Origin: Candidatus Bandiella numerosa
GTDB taxonomy: Bacteria; Pseudomonadota; Alphaproteobacteria; Rickettsiales; Midichloriaceae
Length of the DNA: 64,000 nt
Assembly: GCF_029981845.1 (NCBI RefSeq)
Contig: NZ_CP104164.1
Location: 310,001-374,000, forward strand
Direction of reading: 5' to 3'
A model generated the notes under the pieces. That model was not told where the DNA came from. It saw only the letters and a program-made list of their open reading frames with translations, and did no database searches. The position numbers and the translations under genes are program-made. The first letter of the stretch is position 1. The number at the start of each line of letters is the position of its first letter. This document shows, one piece after another, positions 17,509 through 27,053 of this stretch.

Positions 17509-18339
17509 TTACCAAGTTGCGGTAGGAGGCAAGGACATTAGGATTGCTTCAGTATTACCATTGGTCATCAATCCAAATTTAGTCCCTCTATCGTACAATA
17601 AATTAAATTCTACGTATCTCCCTCTTTTATCTAGTTGAGCAGATTTTTCCTGATCAGTCCATTTTTTCATGACATTTTTTTTAATAATACTTATAAACGC
17701 TTTGCTAAATTGTACACCAACTTCCTTAGTAAATTCAAAATCTTTTTGCCAATCACCACTATTTAAATAATCATAAAAAATTCCTCCAACTCCTCTAGAT
17801 TCATTCCTATGCGGTAGATAAAAGTATTCATCACAATTTTTTTTAAATTTTGCGTAATAATTTTTATCAAATTTATCGCATGCATCTTTAAAGTGCTCAT
17901 GAAATATTTTTGTATCCTCATCATTGGGGAAAGTTGGAGTTAAGTCACCACCTCCACCAAACCATTGTTTAGTCGTAACAATCATCCTTGTGTTAAAATG
18001 TGCTGCTGGAATATATGGCGAATTCATATGTGCTACCAATGAAATTCCACTTGCCCAAAATTCATTATTTCCGGTTTCACATCCAGGTATTTCTTTTGCA
18101 AATTTTTCAGAAAATTCGCCATAAACAGTAGATATATTTACACCAACCTTCTCAAAAATTGAGCCCCGCATAATTGACATTTCTCCTCCACCACCCGCAT
18201 CTCTTTCCCATTTTTTTTGTGTAAATGTTGCAGATGAGCCGCAATTGCGCTCTATAATTTGAAACTGACTGCAAATATCATCCCTTAGCTCCATAAACCA
18301 ATTAGTTGCTAGTTTTTTCCGATGATCGAGCTCAGACAT
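17509..18339 (-). CDS. hemF: Oxygen-dependent coproporphyrinogen III oxidase HemF
   Basis: Converts coproporphyrinogen III to protoporphyrinogen IX in heme synthesis, using O2. The 276 residues contain WERDAGGGGEMSIMRG (about 44-59), MNSPYIPAAHFNTRMI (about 110-125), WFGGGGDLTPTFP (about 132-144), HRNESRGVGGIFYD and the C-terminal LLYDRGTKFGL, all HemF landmarks. Length is normal for bacteria. Its ATG shares one base with the trxB stop (TAATG), so they are coupled. Heme made here would serve the cbb3 oxidase and c-type cytochromes encoded nearby. Confidence 0.96.
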   Translation of the reverse strand: MSELDHRKKLATNWFMELRDDICSQFQIIERNCGSSATFTQKKWERDAGGGGEMSIMRGSIFEKVGVNISTVYGEFSEKFAKEIPGCETGNNEFWASGISLVAHMNSPYIPAAHFNTRMIVTTKQWFGGGGDLTPTFPNDEDTKIFHEHFKDACDKFDKNYYAKFKKNCDEYFYLPHRNESRGVGGIFYDYLNSGDWQKDFEFTKEVGVQFSKAFISIIKKNVMKKWTDQEKSAQLDKRGRYVEFNLLYDRGTKFGLMTNGNTEAILMSLPPTATW

Positions 18340-19280
18340 TACTTTGATTCTATAAATTTCAGAGCTTCAAGGGAAGCCATACATCCAGTGCCTGCAGCTG
18401 TTACTGCTTGTCTAAATATCTTATCCTGCACATCGCCCGCAGCAAAAACTCCTTCAACATTTGTTTTTGTACTATCTGGATGTGTTATGATATATCCTTC
18501 TTCATCCATATCCAACTTACCTTTAAATAAACCAGTATTGGGTTTGTGCCCTATAGCAATAAAAATCCCATCAACCTTTAAGTTTGATATATTTCCAGTT
18601 TTTAGATTTTTTATTTTTGCTCCTTCAACAGATAATGGGTTTTCTGAACCCAAGACTTCCTCCAAAGCACTATCCCAAATTATTTGAATTTTTGGATGTT
18701 TAAATAGCCTATCTTGTAAAATTTTTTCTGCCCTAAGCGCATCTCTGCGGTGCACTAATATTACTTTTGAGGCATGATTGGTGAGGTATAACGCTTCTTC
18801 TACGGCAGTATTACCACCACCTATTACAATAACTTCTTTGTTTTTATAAAAGAATCCATCACATGTTGCGCATCCTGACACACCAAAGCCCATGAATTTT
18901 TTTTCTGATTCTAGTCCAAGCCACTTAGCTTGGGCTCCAGTTGCAATAATAATTGAATTTGCTAAATATTTGTCGCCATTGTCTCCTATGGCCACAAAAG
19001 GGTATAATTTAAAATTAACATCAATTATCATATCATTCACAATCTGCGTCCCGGCTTTTTCAGATTGTTGCCTCATCTCCTCCATAAGCCATGGACCTTG
19101 AATTGTCTCTGCAAACCCGGGATAATTCTCAACATCAGTGGTGATTGTTAATTGTCCACCTGGTTGTTGACCTGAAACTAAAATTGGAGCAAGAGCTGCT
19201 CTTGCAGCATAAATTGCAGCACTATAACCAGCAGGGCCTGAACCAATTATTAGAACTTCTGTTTTGCATTCTTTTTGCAT
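18339..19280 (-). CDS. trxB: Thioredoxin reductase TrxB
   Basis: NADPH-dependent flavoenzyme that reduces thioredoxin. The 313 residues have the FAD motif IIGSGPAGYSAAIYAARA (about 11-28), the redox-active pair CATC (about 138-141), the NADPH-binding GGGNTAVEEAL and the C-terminal GVFAAGDVQD. Length and motif order are standard. It follows the peroxiredoxin by 5 bp, a sensible pairing because thioredoxin passes electrons from TrxB to such peroxiredoxins. Confidence 0.96.
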   Translation of the reverse strand: MQKECKTEVLIIGSGPAGYSAAIYAARAALAPILVSGQQPGGQLTITTDVENYPGFAETIQGPWLMEEMRQQSEKAGTQIVNDMIIDVNFKLYPFVAIGDNGDKYLANSIIIATGAQAKWLGLESEKKFMGFGVSGCATCDGFFYKNKEVIVIGGGNTAVEEALYLTNHASKVILVHRRDALRAEKILQDRLFKHPKIQIIWDSALEEVLGSENPLSVEGAKIKNLKTGNISNLKVDGIFIAIGHKPNTGLFKGKLDMDEEGYIITHPDSTKTNVEGVFAAGDVQDKIFRQAVTAAGTGCMASLEALKFIESK

Positions 19281-19285
19281 TGTTG

Positions 19286-19888
19286 TTAAATTTCGCCTGA
19301 ATTTTTACTAAGATAATTTTTAATGCCTTCAGGATTTGGCTTGATAGTTGCCTTGCCTGGTTTCCAATTTGCTGGGCATACTTCTCCATGCTTTTGATGA
19401 AATTCAAGAGCATCTACCATGCGTATAGCCTCATCCACATTTCTTCCAAGTGGCAAGTCATTAACTACCTGATGCCTTATAACAAAATCTTCATCAATTA
19501 AAAATGTTCCTCTTAGTGCTACTGAGTGATTTAACAATACATCGTAGCTACGAGAAATATCCTTAGTTATGTCTGAAACCAAAGGATATCTTATTTTCCC
19601 AATTCCTCCGTTATCTATAGCAGTATTTTTATATGCTAAATGAGAAAAGTGCGAATCAATACTTATCCCTATTACTTCGGTATTTCTTTTTTTAAACTCC
19701 TCTACTTTTTTATCAAATGCTATAATTTCAGATGGGCATACAAATGTGAAATTTAGAGGGTAAAAAAACACAATACCTTTTTTACCAGATAAAAATTTAC
19801 TTAAAACAAAATTTTCATTTATCGAATTATCTTCCATTATTGCTGTTGCTTTGAAATCAGGAGCTTTTTTACCAATTAAAAATGACAT
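19286..19888 (-). CDS. Typical 2-Cys peroxiredoxin (AhpC/Prx1 type)
   Basis: Thiol peroxidase that detoxifies hydrogen peroxide and organic peroxides. The 200 residues carry the peroxidatic cysteine in FTFVCPSEI (about Cys50) and the resolving cysteine in GEVCPANWKPG (about Cys169), with the conserved Arg in RGTFLID. The C-terminal extension resembles Prx1-type rather than E. coli AhpC. It precedes trxB by 5 bp on the same strand. A plausible promoter (TTGTAT, 17-base gap, TATATT on the minus strand) lies in the 80-bp upstream gap. Confidence 0.93.
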   Translation of the reverse strand: MSFLIGKKAPDFKATAIMEDNSINENFVLSKFLSGKKGIVFFYPLNFTFVCPSEIIAFDKKVEEFKKRNTEVIGISIDSHFSHLAYKNTAIDNGGIGKIRYPLVSDITKDISRSYDVLLNHSVALRGTFLIDEDFVIRHQVVNDLPLGRNVDEAIRMVDALEFHQKHGEVCPANWKPGKATIKPNPEGIKNYLSKNSGEI

Positions 19889-19967
19889 TAACTTATACCT
19901 CTATAAATACCGTTTAAATACTGTTTATAATATATTGTAGCTGATCTTAAAATACAAGGTAATCAAT

Positions 19968-20943
19968 TTACAAATTCTTAATGATGGAAAATTTTATTGT
20001 ATGAGGTCGAATGTTTTTTTTGGCAAATTTATATGAGTAATCAAAAGCAACCCCATATTTCTCAGTAAGCTTATAACTAACTTTGGCGTTAACTTTATTT
20101 TCAATTTTCTTTTTATCTAAAAGAGAATGATACTCAATATGCGATTTTAATTTTTCTTTTGTTTCATCGCCTAAATTCTTGCTAGATATTTTTTTTATAA
20201 ATTGATGTGAAAGCGTATCTTTCAAAGGAATTTTTATATAAATGATTATGCTCGAGCGAAAATAATAAGCAAATTTCATCGGTTAATTTTAATCCTAAAA
20301 TTAAAGTCATAAAAAATTCTTTATGCTTAATTTGTGGATTTACTCTGCCTGCCAACATTATTTCATAATAATTTTCTTTCAAATTTTTAAAATCAAATTT
20401 ATTTGCATAGGATAAGCCTAACTTAAGAGAAGGATTAGAAATATCAGTACCTCCCTCCCCATGAATAGCTGCAGGAAATCCCAAAATAGAATCCACGGAT
20501 ACACGATGATTTCCTTTTTTATATAATAAAGTTCTAAGTCCAATCTCATAATCCACGCCTATGAAGTTCATCTTTCCTTTGTAGCGATTGAAAGGAATAA
20601 CTTCAGCCTCTGGTGAAGTATTGTGACTTTTTTCTATTTTTTCTACATCTAAATCACTGTGAATTCTTTGAATATCTAATTTACTTACAAGTGTAAATCT
20701 GTCAGATAATCCCTTTTCTTTATATTTTGTTAAAATAAGTTTTTTTGTATCATCGTTGAAAAGCAAAACTCTATTATCATCAAAATTATAGTCAAACGAG
20801 CTCTTGTAACCTGGGTCTAATGTTAAACCGTACTCATCATATTTTTTATCTTTTTCCCTTTCCCAGGCATAGCCAAAAACTAATGCTGGAGAAAAAAACG
20901 ATATAATCAATAAAATTTTTACGCTATTCTTTAAGAATCTCAT
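19968..20943 (-). pseudogene. Exported beta-rich protein split by a frameshift
   Basis: Not a family I recognise. The first frame (20943 to 20182, 253 codons) starts with a clear signal peptide (KNSVKILLIISFFSPALVFG, cleavage near residue 24) and continues as a strand-rich protein. It stops two codons after an A8 run (T8 at 20189-20196 on the plus strand). The -1-shifted frame is open from about 20279 to 19968 and continues the same style of sequence, ending in alternating hydrophobic residues (HTIKFSIIKNL) as in outer-membrane barrels. A one-base slip in the A8 tract would join both parts into about 320 residues. It overlaps ccmC by 20 bases. Confidence 0.7.
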
Positions 20944-21625
20944 TATTTATTTTCCTTCTAACTATCTCAAGTTGGATGCTAATCAAAGTGATGAAAATTG
21001 CAAGGAGAAATAACGAAAAAAACATAATAAATAGTGGATATAACATTGATTCGTGAATTTTAGGGCCATCAAATGTGAGCACACTACTTTTTTGATGTAA
21101 AGTTGCCCATAAATCCACTGAAAATTTGATAATGGGAAGATCTAGTAACCCCAAAATAGCAAATGTAGCTGCGATTTTTGCACTCCTTAATTCACTTTGA
21201 AAAGAATTTCTAACTAGAAAATACAACATCTCAAAACATAATAATACTAACATAGAGGTTAATCTTGCATCCCAAATCCACCACGTTCCCCATGCTGGTT
21301 TTCCCCAAATAGATCCAGTAATTAGAGTGCAGATTGATAAATAGATACTGACATAAGCGAATGACTTAGCAAAAATATCATACATTGGATTTTTTGAGAC
21401 AAGAAACAGCAATGAAGATATCCCAAGTAAAAAATAAAAAAATATTGAAAGCCAGGCTGATGGAACATGTAGATATAATATTTTGACCAAATTCATTTGT
21501 AAATAATCATCAGGAGAATCGTAAAATATAACGTAAAACCCCCATGTAAAACAAATACATGATAAGGTAAAAGTAATTATGGAAATTTTAGTTAAATATT
21601 TTTTTAGGAATTGGTAATTTATCAT
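20924..21625 (-). CDS. ccmC: Heme export/maturation protein CcmC
   Basis: Membrane protein of the system I cytochrome c maturation pathway that transfers heme to CcmE. The 233 residues have six hydrophobic segments. The tryptophan-rich heme-handling motif is WGKPAWGTWWIWDARLTS (about 107-124), and flanking histidines occur in YLHVPSAWLS and LHQKSSVLTFDGPKIHESM. It lies 17 bp downstream of ccoP, so maturation and oxidase genes are probably co-expressed. Other ccm genes are not in the window. Confidence 0.94.
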   Translation of the reverse strand: MINYQFLKKYLTKISIITFTLSCICFTWGFYVIFYDSPDDYLQMNLVKILYLHVPSAWLSIFFYFLLGISSLLFLVSKNPMYDIFAKSFAYVSIYLSICTLITGSIWGKPAWGTWWIWDARLTSMLVLLCFEMLYFLVRNSFQSELRSAKIAATFAILGLLDLPIIKFSVDLWATLHQKSSVLTFDGPKIHESMLYPLFIMFFSLFLLAIFITLISIQLEIVRRKINNEILKE

Positions 21626-21642
21626 AAAATGTAATTTAAATA

Positions 21643-22488
21643 CTACTCTCCACCGCCTAATTGATGGACGTATACAGCTAACTGCCTAATTGTTGAATCA
21701 GATAATTTATCTTTCCAATATGGCATCACCCCGGCTCTGCCATTGTATATTACATCATAAATTGTGCTATAATCATCTCCATATAACCAAATTGCATCTT
21801 TAAGATTTGGCCCACCAAATTCCCTCACTCCCGTACCATCTTTTCCATGACATGATGCGCAATGCTCTTGATATAAAATATCAGCCTCATTATTAAAAGA
21901 ATCTTTGTTATTTAAGTTTAATATATAATTGGTCAGCATATCAATTTGCTTGGACGTTAGTATTTTATCCTTACCAAATGCTGCCATTGCAGAATCTCTA
22001 GTTTCTTCATGGGGCGATCTTATTCCATACTGTAAAGTAGTGTATATGTCATCAATTTTTCCTCCCCATAGCCATGCTCCTGATGTTAAATTTGGATAGC
22101 CAACATTGCCACCTCCTCCGGTACCATGACAAACGGCGCAATTATTTTGAAATGCTGATTTTCCACCAGCGTTTGCAAATTTCATTAAATTTCTATCTTT
22201 CAGAATCTCCTCAAAACTACTAATATCAAATTGTTTTTGATATTTCCCCCTTATTTTTTCAATTTCCTCTACACCTTCGTTTAATTCTTTTTTAGAAGAC
22301 CACTCTAATAAACCTTTTCCATTTGGTACTGGCCAACTAGGATAAAGAAGCCAGTATGTCAGTGCAAAAAATAATGCTATATAAAAAAACAACCTTAACC
22401 AAAATGGATCCGGATTATCATACTCCTTAATTCCATCCCATTCATGTCCAGTAGTTTCTGAAGCTTCCTTTTTTTTCATTTTATTCAT
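21643..22488 (-). CDS. ccoP: cbb3-type cytochrome c oxidase subunit III, diheme CcoP
   Basis: Electron-entry subunit of the high-affinity cbb3 oxidase. The 281 residues have one N-terminal membrane segment (about 32-50, ending WPVPNGKG) after the FixP-type start HEWDGIKEYDNPDPFW. Two covalent heme c sites follow: CAVCH (about 117-121) and CASCH (about 210-214), each with later methionine candidates. The start overlaps the ccoQ stop by 4 bases (ATGA), fixing the 5' end. Confidence 0.96.
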   Translation of the reverse strand: MNKMKKKEASETTGHEWDGIKEYDNPDPFWLRLFFYIALFFALTYWLLYPSWPVPNGKGLLEWSSKKELNEGVEEIEKIRGKYQKQFDISSFEEILKDRNLMKFANAGGKSAFQNNCAVCHGTGGGGNVGYPNLTSGAWLWGGKIDDIYTTLQYGIRSPHEETRDSAMAAFGKDKILTSKQIDMLTNYILNLNNKDSFNNEADILYQEHCASCHGKDGTGVREFGGPNLKDAIWLYGDDYSTIYDVIYNGRAGVMPYWKDKLSDSTIRQLAVYVHQLGGGE

Positions 22489-22628
22489 TTTTTCTCGTTT
22501 AAAGGAATTTTGCTTAATAGCTCATACAATTTTTTGGACTTTGGTCGGAATATCCAGCATATCAACCCTGTAATGCTTAACCCTAAAAATGATAGCGTGA
22601 TTATCTTAATGTAAAGTATTTCATTCAT
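22485..22628 (-). CDS. ccoQ: cbb3 oxidase small subunit CcoQ (FixQ), 47 codons
   Basis: Short membrane peptide that stabilises the cbb3 complex. Translation of this gap gives 47 residues: one membrane helix (about 9-27, ITLSFLGLSITGLICWIF) followed by RPKSKKLYELLSKIPLNE, the CcoQ pattern in which a W-x-x-RP-x-S-K-x-x-Y follows the helix. It lies between ccoO (7-bp gap) and ccoP (4-base overlap), the canonical ccoNOQP order. Too short to be picked up by length-filtered gene calls. Confidence 0.9.
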   Translation of the reverse strand: MNEILYIKIITLSFLGLSITGLICWIFRPKSKKLYELLSKIPLNEKK

Positions 22629-22635
22629 AAAATGC

Positions 22636-23367
22636 TTACCAATTTCTACCTTGATTACTACTCAAATCAATCTTATTTCCAAGGCCTTGTAAATATGCAA
22701 CTAGTGCATCCATTTCTGTAATATGGTCAACTTTTCTATTGAATTTTCTAATCGCTACCTTCTCTCCATACCTTTTCCTAAATGCTACAATTGCATTACT
22801 ATCCTGATTAATACCAAGTTGCACAGATATATCATTTTCATAATTCTCAATGTAGTCTTTTGTATACGGCATTCCTGAGAGCTTTAAGGCAGACATTTTA
22901 TTTGGTATATCATCAATTTTCAGTTCTCTTTTTAACATAAATGAATACGCCGGCATAATTGATTCTGGAACTAATGATCGTGGGTTGTCTAAATGTTCTA
23001 CATGCCAATCATCCGAATACTTTTCTCCAACTCTTGCTAAATCTGGGCCTGTTCTTTTTGAGCCCCAAGCAAAAGGATAATCATACATGCTCTCTACAGC
23101 TAGAGAATAATGCCCATATCTTTCAACTTCATCAGTTAATTTCCTTATTTGTTGACTATGACAGCCATAGCAACCCTCTCTTTTGTAAATAAAGAATCCT
23201 TGTAATTCAAGTGGGGTGTATAATCTAAGTTCTTCAGTTTTTTCCAGAGCTATTTCTTTTTTAAACAGAGGAAATATTTGAATAATAGCTCCAATCGACG
23301 TAACGACAATTGTTAATACTAATAATATGAAAATATTTCTTTCTATTTTACTATGGAAAGCACTCAT
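22636..23367 (-). CDS. ccoO: cbb3-type cytochrome c oxidase subunit II, monoheme CcoO
   Basis: Monoheme cytochrome c subunit of the cbb3 oxidase. The 243 residues have an N-terminal membrane anchor (about 11-33), the heme c site CYGCH (about 66-70) followed by SQQIR, then GPDLARVG and WHVEHLDNPRSLVPESIMPAY with the axial methionine, the CcoO signature. It lies 3 bp after ccoN and 7 bp before ccoQ. Confidence 0.96.
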   Translation of the reverse strand: MSAFHSKIERNIFILLVLTIVVTSIGAIIQIFPLFKKEIALEKTEELRLYTPLELQGFFIYKREGCYGCHSQQIRKLTDEVERYGHYSLAVESMYDYPFAWGSKRTGPDLARVGEKYSDDWHVEHLDNPRSLVPESIMPAYSFMLKRELKIDDIPNKMSALKLSGMPYTKDYIENYENDISVQLGINQDSNAIVAFRKRYGEKVAIRKFNRKVDHITEMDALVAYLQGLGNKIDLSSNQGRNW

Positions 23368-23370
23368 AAA

Positions 23371-24804
23371 TTAAGCCAAAATCCCTTTTGTATTTTTATG
23401 CAAATTTGTTTTTGCAAATTTATTATTTCTAATAGTCATAAAGGTATTATAAACCATAACTAAAGCTCCAAGCCAGAATAAAAATCCACCTATTGCCCTT
23501 ATGAAATAATATGGGCTTAAAATTTTAACAATTTCAACAAATGAATATTTTAAAAATCCCATATCATCATAGCTTCTCCACATTAATCCCTGAGTTATTC
23601 CAGCAGTCCACATAGATGTAATATATAGCACTATTCCTATGCAGGCTAACCATAGATGAATGCTAATTAATTTTACAGAATACATATCCTTTTTACCCCA
23701 TAAATCAGGTATCATGTGATATAATGCTCCAAAGCTAATTAGCGCAACCCATCCAAGAGCGCCAGAATGAACATGACTGATCGTCCATTCTGTATAATGA
23801 CTTAGAGCATTGACTGATTTTATCGCCATCACAGGTCCTTCAAATGTACTCATACCATAAAAGGCCACAGCAATGATTAAAAATCTTAAAACAGGATCAT
23901 CTCTTAACTTATGCCAAGCACCAGATAAAGTCATCATGCCGTTTACCATCCCTCCCCATGACGGTAGCCATAATATTATAGACATAGTCATGCCAAGCGT
24001 TTGAACCCAATCTGGCAAAGAAGTGTAAATTAAATGATGTGGTCCAGCCCAAATATAAATGAAAATCAGTGCCCAAAAGTGCAAAATTGAAAGTCTATAT
24101 GAGTATATTGGTTTATTAGCTCTCTTGGGGACAAAATAATACATTATACCTATGAATCCTGCAGTTAACCAAAATCCTACTGCATTATGACCATACCACC
24201 ATTGAATCATTGCAGATTGAACTCCGGAAAAATATGACACACTCCCTGGATCGGTTAATGATAATGGGATACTGATGTTATTGCCAACATGTAATACGGC
24301 AACCACAATTATAAAAGCAAGGAAGAACCAATTTGCGACATAAATGTGAGGTTCCCTCCTATTTTTCAACGTCATAATATAAACGAATAAATATAAAAGC
24401 CATGTGACAGTGAGTAGAACGTCTGCATACCACTCTGGTTCAGCATATTCTTTTCCTTGAGTGATGCCCATTACATATCCTGATGCAGCTAATAAAATAA
24501 ATAATTGAAAAGAATAGAAAATAAAGCTGACAATTTTAGGAGAATATACACTGCTTTGACACGTTCTTTGTACAATATAAAAGGATGTAGCAAAAAGTAC
24601 GTTTCCTCCGAAAGCAAAAATAACACCACTGGTATGAACAGGTCTTAACCTTCCAAAAGTAGTCCATTCTATACCAAAATTTAAGTCAGGAAACACCATT
24701 TGAAACGCTATAAATACCCCCATTCCCATTCCTATAATGGCCCAAAATAAGGAGGCGAGCGTAAACAATTTTATATTTTTATAGTCATAATTGACTATAT
24801 TCAT
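23371..24804 (-). CDS. ccoN: cbb3-type cytochrome c oxidase subunit I, catalytic CcoN
   Basis: Catalytic heme-copper subunit reducing O2 in the inner membrane. The 477 residues form 12 membrane segments. The metal ligands are recognisable: RPVHTSGVIFAF (low-spin heme b His), WYGHNAVGFW (CuB His and cross-linked region), GPHHLIY (two CuB His), and SHVHSGALGW (heme b3 and heme b His). Length is standard. It is first in the ccoNOQP operon; the 147-bp gap to recN holds its promoter, but I saw no clear FNR box there. Confidence 0.96.
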   Translation of the reverse strand: MNIVNYDYKNIKLFTLASLFWAIIGMGMGVFIAFQMVFPDLNFGIEWTTFGRLRPVHTSGVIFAFGGNVLFATSFYIVQRTCQSSVYSPKIVSFIFYSFQLFILLAASGYVMGITQGKEYAEPEWYADVLLTVTWLLYLFVYIMTLKNRREPHIYVANWFFLAFIIVVAVLHVGNNISIPLSLTDPGSVSYFSGVQSAMIQWWYGHNAVGFWLTAGFIGIMYYFVPKRANKPIYSYRLSILHFWALIFIYIWAGPHHLIYTSLPDWVQTLGMTMSIILWLPSWGGMVNGMMTLSGAWHKLRDDPVLRFLIIAVAFYGMSTFEGPVMAIKSVNALSHYTEWTISHVHSGALGWVALISFGALYHMIPDLWGKKDMYSVKLISIHLWLACIGIVLYITSMWTAGITQGLMWRSYDDMGFLKYSFVEIVKILSPYYFIRAIGGFLFWLGALVMVYNTFMTIRNNKFAKTNLHKNTKGILA

Positions 24805-24951
24805 AAATAGTGCACATGAAATTTTCAGCTAAAGTAGCATAAGTTAAAAAAGTAAGCAATCAATAGAGTATTCGTGATTAGAAAATGGAGGAGTATTTTT
24901 GCCCCAAGTATCTGTTTAAAGCCGCACAAATGTTTAACCTGATGTGGTTAT

Positions 24952-26595
24952 CTATGAGTTTCTGAAGGGTATTTTTGCTTTTTTATCGAATTGATCGCCG
25001 GAGATCATATAGGATATTTCATTTTCAACTTCATGTTCTTTAAGGTATTTGGCGCTCAATATTGTTTTATTAGACTCAAATTCCTTTGTTACCTTAAAAA
25101 TATTATCAGAGATAGCTACAATTTGAGGTTGATGCGTAATCAAAATAACTTGCATGCTTTTTGATAACTCTTTTAAATTGATTCCAATCATTTTTGCAGT
25201 TTTACCGCCAGTACCTGAATCTATTTCATCAAAAATTATGGTCTTATTATCGTAATGATTACTTGAAATCAATTTCAAAGCCAGCATTATTCTTGAAATT
25301 TCACCACCTGAAGCAATTTTTTCAATGCCCTCAAAGTTTTGCTCAGGATTTGTTTTAATTAATATTTGCACATTATCAATTCCTTTTGGAGTTATTGATT
25401 CTGTACTCACTATATCAACTTTCAAATCCAGTTGCTCCATATTTAAATTTTTGGTAACCGCTAGCAATTTTTCTCTAAGTTTTTGTGAAGCTTGCCTTCT
25501 TAAATTGCTTAGTTCCTTAGCGTATTTAAAATAATTTTGCTTTAACTCCGTAATATTTTTTTCAACCAGCTCAAGGTTAAACGTTTCATCTTCTAAAGCT
25601 TGCAATCTCATTTTGGATAGCTCAATAATAGCAGGGAATTTTGAAGAATCTTCTTTGTACTTTTTTTCAGCTTCTTTAATTTTAAAGTATCTACTTTCAA
25701 TTTCCTCTATATTTTCAGTATCATTTATTAAATTTTGGCTGATTCTAGTTATTTCATTATTGAAGGTCTCCAATTCTAAAATTATAGATTCTAAATTTTT
25801 GTCATAAGGAGTAAATGCATCAGTAAATCTATTTAGTTGCTTATGTATAGACCATAATTCTGATATTACATTGCTGTCACCCTCAATTAGCTTTTTTGAA
25901 ACTAATTGACTTATATCTAGAATTTTTGAAAATTCTAACAGATTTTTCCTTTTTATAGCGAGCTCGTCTAACTCATTTTCTAAAGCAGCTAGTTCCTCTA
26001 AGTCCTTTATTTTATTTAAAAGGTAGGCTCTTTCATATTCATTTTTTTGAATATTACTTTGTAGCTCTTCTAACTTTTTTTTTAAAACTTGGATTTTTTG
26101 GTATATGATTTTAATGTTATTTAACTGATTTGAAGAATTGATGTAATTATCTAGTATATCAATGTGAGAACTCGAATCTAGCAATTTTACCTGATTATGC
26201 TGAGAGCAAATTTCGCATAGATACTTTTCTACAGCCTTGATATTATCAATTGTCGTTGGCTGATCGTTGATAAAAATCTTATTTTTGCTATCAGAACTAA
26301 TTACTCGTCTGATTATTAATGTTTTTTCATTATTGTTAAGGAACCCATTTTCAAGTAAGTAATTTGTAACGTATTCATCACCAAAAATGTCAAATTCAAC
26401 GGTTATTGATGTTGTCTTCGATTGATCCTTAATAACATTGGAATTAGCTTTTTTTGCAAATATAGAAAGTAAAGCCTTCAGTATAATCGACTTCCCTGCT
26501 CCAGTCTCACCAACTATACTTGTTAACCCCTTCTTAAAATTGATTTCTAAAAAATCTATAAGTATGAAATTTTTAATATAAAGGTTAACTAACAT
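24952..26595 (-). CDS. recN: DNA repair protein RecN
   Basis: SMC-like ATPase used in double-strand break repair. The 547 residues have Walker A GETGAGKS (about 29-36), two long coiled-coil arms, the ABC signature ASGGEISRIMLALK (about 423-436) and Walker B IIFDEIDSGTGG (about 448-459). Slightly shorter than the usual 550-560. It stands as a single gene between ccoN and a small hypothetical gene on the same strand. Confidence 0.95.
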   Translation of the reverse strand: MLVNLYIKNFILIDFLEINFKKGLTSIVGETGAGKSIILKALLSIFAKKANSNVIKDQSKTTSITVEFDIFGDEYVTNYLLENGFLNNNEKTLIIRRVISSDSKNKIFINDQPTTIDNIKAVEKYLCEICSQHNQVKLLDSSSHIDILDNYINSSNQLNNIKIIYQKIQVLKKKLEELQSNIQKNEYERAYLLNKIKDLEELAALENELDELAIKRKNLLEFSKILDISQLVSKKLIEGDSNVISELWSIHKQLNRFTDAFTPYDKNLESIILELETFNNEITRISQNLINDTENIEEIESRYFKIKEAEKKYKEDSSKFPAIIELSKMRLQALEDETFNLELVEKNITELKQNYFKYAKELSNLRRQASQKLREKLLAVTKNLNMEQLDLKVDIVSTESITPKGIDNVQILIKTNPEQNFEGIEKIASGGEISRIMLALKLISSNHYDNKTIIFDEIDSGTGGKTAKMIGINLKELSKSMQVILITHQPQIVAISDNIFKVTKEFESNKTILSAKYLKEHEVENEISYMISGDQFDKKAKIPFRNS

Positions 26596-26660
26596 AGATA
26601 AATAATAATAACTTCAGACAATCTTACTGAAATATAGATAAAATTACAAATTTAATAGCA

Positions 26661-26972
26661 TTATTGCTTGCTATTTAAAACTTCATCAATTTCTTTTTTA
26701 AGTTCTGTAACGCTAGTCTTTATATCATTTAATTGATCAAGCCCACTGTCTGTTTTTGTATTATTTGTATCTTTTTTTGTAGTAGAATCCCCACCTGTGA
26801 CTTGATTAGTTAAAGAATTTATGCTTGCTGGTATATTGGAAAGATCTAGGTTTTTCAAATCTGGTATTTTTAAACTAAAATTCCCATGGCTTGCAACGCT
26901 CAAAAAGGAGTAAATGATACCTAAAATAATTAATGTCCTTATCCTCAAAAAAGCTAAAAATAAATTAAGCAT
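26661..26972 (-). CDS. Small membrane-anchored hypothetical protein
   Basis: Not recognised. 103 residues: a hydrophobic N-terminus (about 1-28) that may be a membrane anchor or uncleaved signal, a low-complexity Thr/Asp/Asn-rich middle, and a charged helical end (DIKTSVTELKKEIDEVLN) that could form a short coiled coil. It lies 65 bp upstream of recN and is divergent from def. Reality of the gene rests on its composition and start context only. Confidence 0.55.
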   Translation of the reverse strand: MLNLFLAFLRIRTLIILGIIYSFLSVASHGNFSLKIPDLKNLDLSNIPASINSLTNQVTGGDSTTKKDTNNTKTDSGLDQLNDIKTSVTELKKEIDEVLNSKQ

Positions 26973-27053
26973 AACTTAACATAAATGTAAAAATATTATA
27001 TACATATAGAAGATAACAAAATAATTAAGATTAACAACATTAAAATTTGAGAA

